The notes beneath the pieces were generated by a model. The model was given only the letters and a program-made list of their open reading frames with translations, searched no databases and was not told the origin of the DNA. A stretch of DNA of 9,412 bases, taken from NCBI GenBank assembly GCA_020059785.1, contig JAGVBL010000124.1, positions 1-9,412 of the forward strand, written 5' to 3'. The DNA is from Ignavibacteriales bacterium (GTDB lineage: Bacteria > Bacteroidota > Ignavibacteria > Ignavibacteriales > Melioribacteraceae). Every line of letters starts with the position of its first letter. Within the stretch, counting starts at the first letter, position 1. This document shows, piece by piece, positions 6,789-9,412 of the stretch. The position numbers and the translations under genes are program-made.

Positions 6789-6829
6789 AAAAAATGGGCC
6801 GACTTCCAGCCGAGTAAGTCAACCCATTT
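6789..6829 (-). terminator. Hairpin with T-tract upstream of the 39-aa gene; terminator or attenuator
   Basis: AAATGGG (6792-6798) pairs with CCCATTT (6823-6829), then a 2x2 internal loop, then GACTT (6801-6805) with AAGTC (6816-6820), closing a 10-nt loop. Read on the minus strand, the stem runs into TTTTTT (6794-6789), the pattern of a Rho-independent terminator; on the plus strand there is no T-run. It lies about 215 nt after the TrpF-like gene and just before the small membrane protein gene. It may end the TrpF-like transcript or control read-through into the small gene. Confidence 0.55.
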
Positions 6830-7044
6830 GTAAAAAGGACAATTGAAAATATTACATTTATGAATAAATCAAAAGTTCTAATATCTGTATGTGATAAAAA
6901 GCAAAAAAGAAATATTATATGCCGATCTGAAAATTTATTTGGGCATTTAAAATTCGAAGAAGTGATTTTTCCCAAGAGAAAGGAGATTAAATGATGTTTT
7001 ATTCATAAACAGACAGGTTATTATCCGCTTAATAAAAATTGAGA

Positions 7045-7728
7045 TTAATTATTAGCTTGTAATTGAGAAAATGCAGTCCGGCATTCAAGAATAAATTGTT
7101 TTGTTAATTCAAAATCTTTTCTTCCACTTTTATTTTCAATACCTGTATGCACATCCACACCGGCGGGGTTAGTAAATAAAATTGCTTCTCGTACATTATT
7201 CGGGTTCAAACCTCCAGCTATTATAACAGGTTTAGGCGATAAATTTATCAGTTGTTTGCTGATATTCCAGTCGTGAACTTTTCCTGTGGCTCCCGAAGCC
7301 CCGGTTACAGGATCAAAAGTATCTGTTATAAATAGATCGACCCATGGGGAGAGAGTTTTAAGGTCGTTTTCCAGATAACTTTGATTATTCTCTTTAACAA
7401 CAAGACTTTTAATAATCTGTAAATCAGGCCGTAAGTTTTTTAGCTTTTTAAGTTCATCCAATTCAATACTTCCATGAAGCTGAACTATTTTTACGTTGAG
7501 TTTATTGCAGAAGTTGATGGTTTCGTCAGCTTTGTTAAGGTATGTAATTAAAACCGCTTTGTGAGGAGGATGGATAATTTTAATAACATTAATAGCTTCT
7601 TCTTCAGTAAGATCTTCTTTGTTTACTGGAAGTCGAAGAGGAAATCCAAGATACTCAACTCCCAGAGCCATAAGCATTTTAGCCTCTTCAAGATCAATTA
7701 TACCAGCAACCTGAATTATTTTATTCAT
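7045..7728 (-). CDS. TrpF-family (phosphoribosylanthranilate isomerase-like) TIM-barrel protein, catalytic Cys missing
   Basis: This 227-residue protein aligns along its length with phosphoribosylanthranilate isomerase, the (beta-alpha)8 enzyme of tryptophan synthesis. Recognisable parts are VQLHG (74-88 region), FITDT followed by GATGKVHDW (general-acid Asp and phosphate loop), IIAGGLNPNNV, and GVDVHTGIE near the C-terminus. Two active-site features are absent: the N-terminal KICGI motif reads IQVAGI, replacing the general-base Cys by Ala, and the SPR/SKR motif after the second strand is missing (FPLRLPVNKED). DVSSGVE has become DVHTGIE. No trp gene is nearby. It is therefore probably a paralogue with another role or substrate rather than true TrpF. 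Start: ATG at 7728 with GAGAG 4 nt upstream; a TTG directly before it (7731) is less likely. It is divergent from the nuclease gene, 41 nt away. Confidence 0.82.
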   Translation of the reverse strand: MNKIIQVAGIIDLEEAKMLMALGVEYLGFPLRLPVNKEDLTEEEAINVIKIIHPPHKAVLITYLNKADETINFCNKLNVKIVQLHGSIELDELKKLKNLRPDLQIIKSLVVKENNQSYLENDLKTLSPWVDLFITDTFDPVTGASGATGKVHDWNISKQLINLSPKPVIIAGGLNPNNVREAILFTNPAGVDVHTGIENKSGRKDFELTKQFILECRTAFSQLQANN

Positions 7729-7769
7729 CAACTCTCTGTTTTCTTTCCGTTAATTTATTAATTTTTGTT

Positions 7770-8228
7770 ATGATTCATTACATCATTGACGGAAATAATC
7801 TAATCGGAAAAATTCCGCGGCTTTATGAACTTCATTTAAAAGATAAGCAGTTGAGCCGATCTGAACTTGTTGCAATCTTAAATTCATATTTTGCAGGAAA
7901 GAAGATCAAACTTACACTTCATCTCGATGGTTATAAGAATTTACCTCTAAATCTTTCGAAAGGGGAAATAGTTTATTCTAACAACCAGACATCCGATGAA
8001 AAAATCCGCGACGAAATAGCGGGGTCAAAAAATTCGAAACTTATCACTCTTGTTTCTTCGGACAGAAGCTTAATCAATTTTGCGCGTGTTAACAGTTCAA
8101 ATGTAATCAGGTCAGAAGAATTTTATAAATTATTGAAAATAGTTAGTGATAAGAACGAAGAGTCCCGGGCATTAAAAAATCTTGAAGCAGAAAAAGAATA
8201 TTTTAAAAAAGTTTTTGGTACCGATTAA
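7770..8228 (+). CDS. YacP/Rae1-like NYN-domain (PIN-fold) ribonuclease
   Basis: This 152-residue protein has the layout of the YacP/DUF901 NYN family, PIN-like nucleases including ribosome-associated Rae1 of Bacillus. Visible family positions are IIDGNNLIG (D7, N9, N10) at the N-terminus, LDG with D53, YSNNQTSDEKI with D76 and E77, and VSSDRSLINFA with D98. These acidic residues should hold the metal ions for RNA cleavage. The last 30 residues are a charged helix (EESRALKNLEAEKEYFKKV). The length is slightly short for the family. ATG at 7770 puts the conserved IIDGNN directly at the N-terminus, so the start is firm, but the 25 nt before it are AT-only in character with no SD, unlike most genes here. 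Role in RNA decay or translation quality control is inferred from the family. Confidence 0.85.
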   Translation: MIHYIIDGNNLIGKIPRLYELHLKDKQLSRSELVAILNSYFAGKKIKLTLHLDGYKNLPLNLSKGEIVYSNNQTSDEKIRDEIAGSKNSKLITLVSSDRSLINFARVNSSNVIRSEEFYKLLKIVSDKNEESRALKNLEAEKEYFKKVFGTD

Positions 8229-8247
8229 TCCTGATCATAATTAAATT

Positions 8248-8277
8248 AAAGAGACAATCCATTCGACTGTCTCTTTT
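8248..8277. terminator. Bidirectional Rho-independent terminator between convergent genes
   Basis: AAAGAGACA (8248-8256) and TGTCTCTTT (8268-8276) form a perfect 9-bp stem with an 11-nt loop, followed by T's on the plus strand and by TTT-AATTTAATT on the minus strand. It lies in the 62-nt gap between the ends of the nuclease gene (8228) and the S9 peptidase gene (8291), so it can serve both. Confidence 0.88.
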
Positions 8278-8290
8278 GTAAAATACAATT

Positions 8291-9412
8291 CTATTTACCT
8301 GTATATGGTACGCCCGTAGTAATCCATTCCGGTGCTGGTAATCCTTTACAGTAGTGATCCAGATACTCTTTCATCTTAATTGAGTAATCGAGCTTATTTG
8401 GATATTTAACCGGATGATGTTTTTCACCTCTGTACTGAAGGAAAATACAATCCTTTCTCAATCTTCTCATTGCAAGATAGATCTCTATACTTTGATACCA
8501 TGGAACAGCATCATCTTCATCGCCGTGCATCAGAAGCAAAGGAGTATTGATTTTATTCGCAAAGAAGACGGGCGAGTTTTCAATGTAACTCATCGTTTTC
8601 TCCCAGAGAGTTCCGCCAATTCTGCTCTGCGATTTTTCATACTGGAATTGTCGTGCTAATCCGGTTCCCCATCTTATTCCGCTGTAGGCACTTGTCATAT
8701 TTCCGACCGGGGCGCCGGCTATAGCACACGCGAAAAAATCGGTTTGGGTTATTACATAAGCTGTTTGATACCCGCTCCATGAGTGACCGTGCAGTCCGAA
8801 TCCTTTAGGATCCGCCCATCCAAGATCGATAAGTTTCTGACATCCGGGCAGAATACATTTTGTTGCTGAGTACCCGGGACGCTCAATATCAAACTTTACA
8901 TCGGGTAAGAAGACAATGTAATCGTTGCTTGCATAAAAAGGGAAATTGGGTCGATGATTAACCACCATTTCATTGAAATCATGAACCCTTTGCGAAGATA
9001 TCTCGTAATAGTAAACAAGAACTGGATAACGCTTATCCTTCTGAAAATTTCCCGGAAGAATTACAACACCTTGAAGCGGTTTACCATCCAGACTTGTCCA
9101 ACCTATTAACTGTGAGGTTCCCCATGCAAACTGATCTATTTGAGAATTAAGATCGGTTAATTTTTTTGACGACCTGAAATTTATATCAGTTACCCATATA
9201 TCCGGATATTCGTTATATGATTGTCTGGAGTAAAACAGTTTATAGGAACTGTTTGCCTTACCAATAATGGAAAACTTTTTCTTATCCTCAAGTATTTTGG
9301 TAACACCTCGGCGGTCAGCTTTCAGTTTATACAGAGCAGTGAATTTATCGAGTTCGTGAAAGGCGGTTAATAACAAATCTTCATCTGACTCAAACCATTC
9401 CTTTTCTTTATC
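8291..9412 (-). CDS. Prolyl oligopeptidase family (S9) serine peptidase, C-terminal part (5' end outside window)
   Basis: The frame is open to the right edge (373 residues visible), and an in-frame TTG at 9376 is an internal leucine, not a start. The visible part is the end of a beta-propeller domain (FYSRQSYNEYPDIWVTD, KLTDLNSQ) followed by the alpha/beta-hydrolase domain. Catalytic triad: Ser in GLHGHSWSGYQ (codon 8780-8782), Asp in LLMHGDEDDAVPW, His in YRGEKHHPVKYP. Where many S9 enzymes have HGGP near the oxyanion site, this one has VYYYEISS, as in the large (about 900-residue) S9 peptidases of Bacteroidota, which are usually exported; the full gene may be that long. Oddity: the nucleophile elbow is G-H-S-W-S-G, with Ser where the family has Gly (GHSWGG). 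Ends in TAG before a shared terminator. It probably breaks down peptides outside the cytoplasm. Confidence 0.9.
   Translation of the reverse strand, partial: DKEKEWFESDEDLLLTAFHELDKFTALYKLKADRRGVTKILEDKKKFSIIGKANSSYKLFYSRQSYNEYPDIWVTDINFRSSKKLTDLNSQIDQFAWGTSQLIGWTSLDGKPLQGVVILPGNFQKDKRYPVLVYYYEISSQRVHDFNEMVVNHRPNFPFYASNDYIVFLPDVKFDIERPGYSATKCILPGCQKLIDLGWADPKGFGLHGHSWSGYQTAYVITQTDFFACAIAGAPVGNMTSAYSGIRWGTGLARQFQYEKSQSRIGGTLWEKTMSYIENSPVFFANKINTPLLLMHGDEDDAVPWYQSIEIYLAMRRLRKDCIFLQYRGEKHHPVKYPNKLDYSIKMKEYLDHYCKGLPAPEWITTGVPYTGK

Noticed and set aside
6787..6975. A 62-codon minus-strand frame between the TrpF-like gene and the small membrane gene.
   Set aside because: It starts at TTG without an SD and its end runs through the strong hairpin at 6792-6829, so it is very likely non-coding.
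6860..6994. A 44-codon plus-strand frame from ATG at 6860 to TGA at 6994, rich in Lys.
   Set aside because: No SD at a usable distance (the nearest GG is about 22 nt upstream), no recognisable motif, and a frame this short is expected by chance in AT-rich DNA.
6981..7008. A perfect AGGAG followed by ATGATG on the plus strand.
   Set aside because: The frame stops after five codons (MMFYS), with no gene following, so it is probably a chance SD-like purine run.
1..9412. Search for CRISPR arrays, insertion sequences, tRNA genes and phage or defence genes.
   Set aside because: No regularly spaced repeats, transposase, terminal inverted repeats, cloverleaf-like sequence or toxin/nuclease system beyond the NYN protein was seen.

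Overview
This AT-rich window comes from a bacterium. It carries one long minus-strand operon for a membrane-bound [NiFe] hydrogenase, then a gene-poor stretch, then a few unrelated genes. Most genes have good Shine-Dalgarno (SD) sequences. The S9 peptidase at the right end closely resembles the large S9 peptidases common in the Bacteroidota. That, the base composition and the hydrogenase type suggest an anaerobic or facultative member of the Bacteroidota/Ignavibacteriota/Chlorobiota neighbourhood. This placement is an inference, with no rRNA or other marker in the window to confirm it.

Positions 1-6102 (minus strand, read from right to left) hold eight tightly packed genes. In order of transcription they encode: (i) a two-cluster [4Fe-4S] protein like the beta subunit of sulfhydrogenase or AsrA; (ii) an FAD/NAD(P)-binding, [2Fe-2S] protein like the gamma subunit or AsrB; (iii) a HycB-like polyferredoxin; (iv) a NuoH-like membrane subunit; (v) a NuoB-like small subunit; (vi) a NuoC-like subunit; (vii) a NuoD-like [NiFe] large subunit with both CxxC motifs; and (viii) a NuoL/M/N-like antiporter subunit cut by the left edge of the window. 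Junctions are 4-nt ATGA overlaps, longer overlaps or short gaps, so the proteins are probably co-translated. The simplest reading is an ion-translocating group 4 hydrogenase whose electron-input module is a sulfhydrogenase-type NAD(P)H dehydrogenase. It would couple NAD(P)H and H+/H2 to an ion gradient.

Positions 6103-7044 contain the presumed leader and promoter of this operon, a cluster of TTGATA half-sites, a possible 39-residue single-pass membrane protein (6652-6771, minus), and a strong hairpin just upstream of it.

Positions 7045-8228 hold a divergent pair 41 nt apart: a TrpF-family protein that lacks the catalytic cysteine and the SPR motif (minus), and a YacP/Rae1-like NYN-domain nuclease (plus). 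A hairpin terminator separates the nuclease from the convergent 3' part of an S9 peptidase that runs off the right edge (8291-9412, minus).

The most interesting points are the hybrid make-up of the hydrogenase operon, the loss of the transmembrane-helix-5 glutamate in its antiporter subunit, several cysteine changes around its Fe-S and Ni-Fe sites, and the TrpF homologue that is unlikely to be a normal isomerase.
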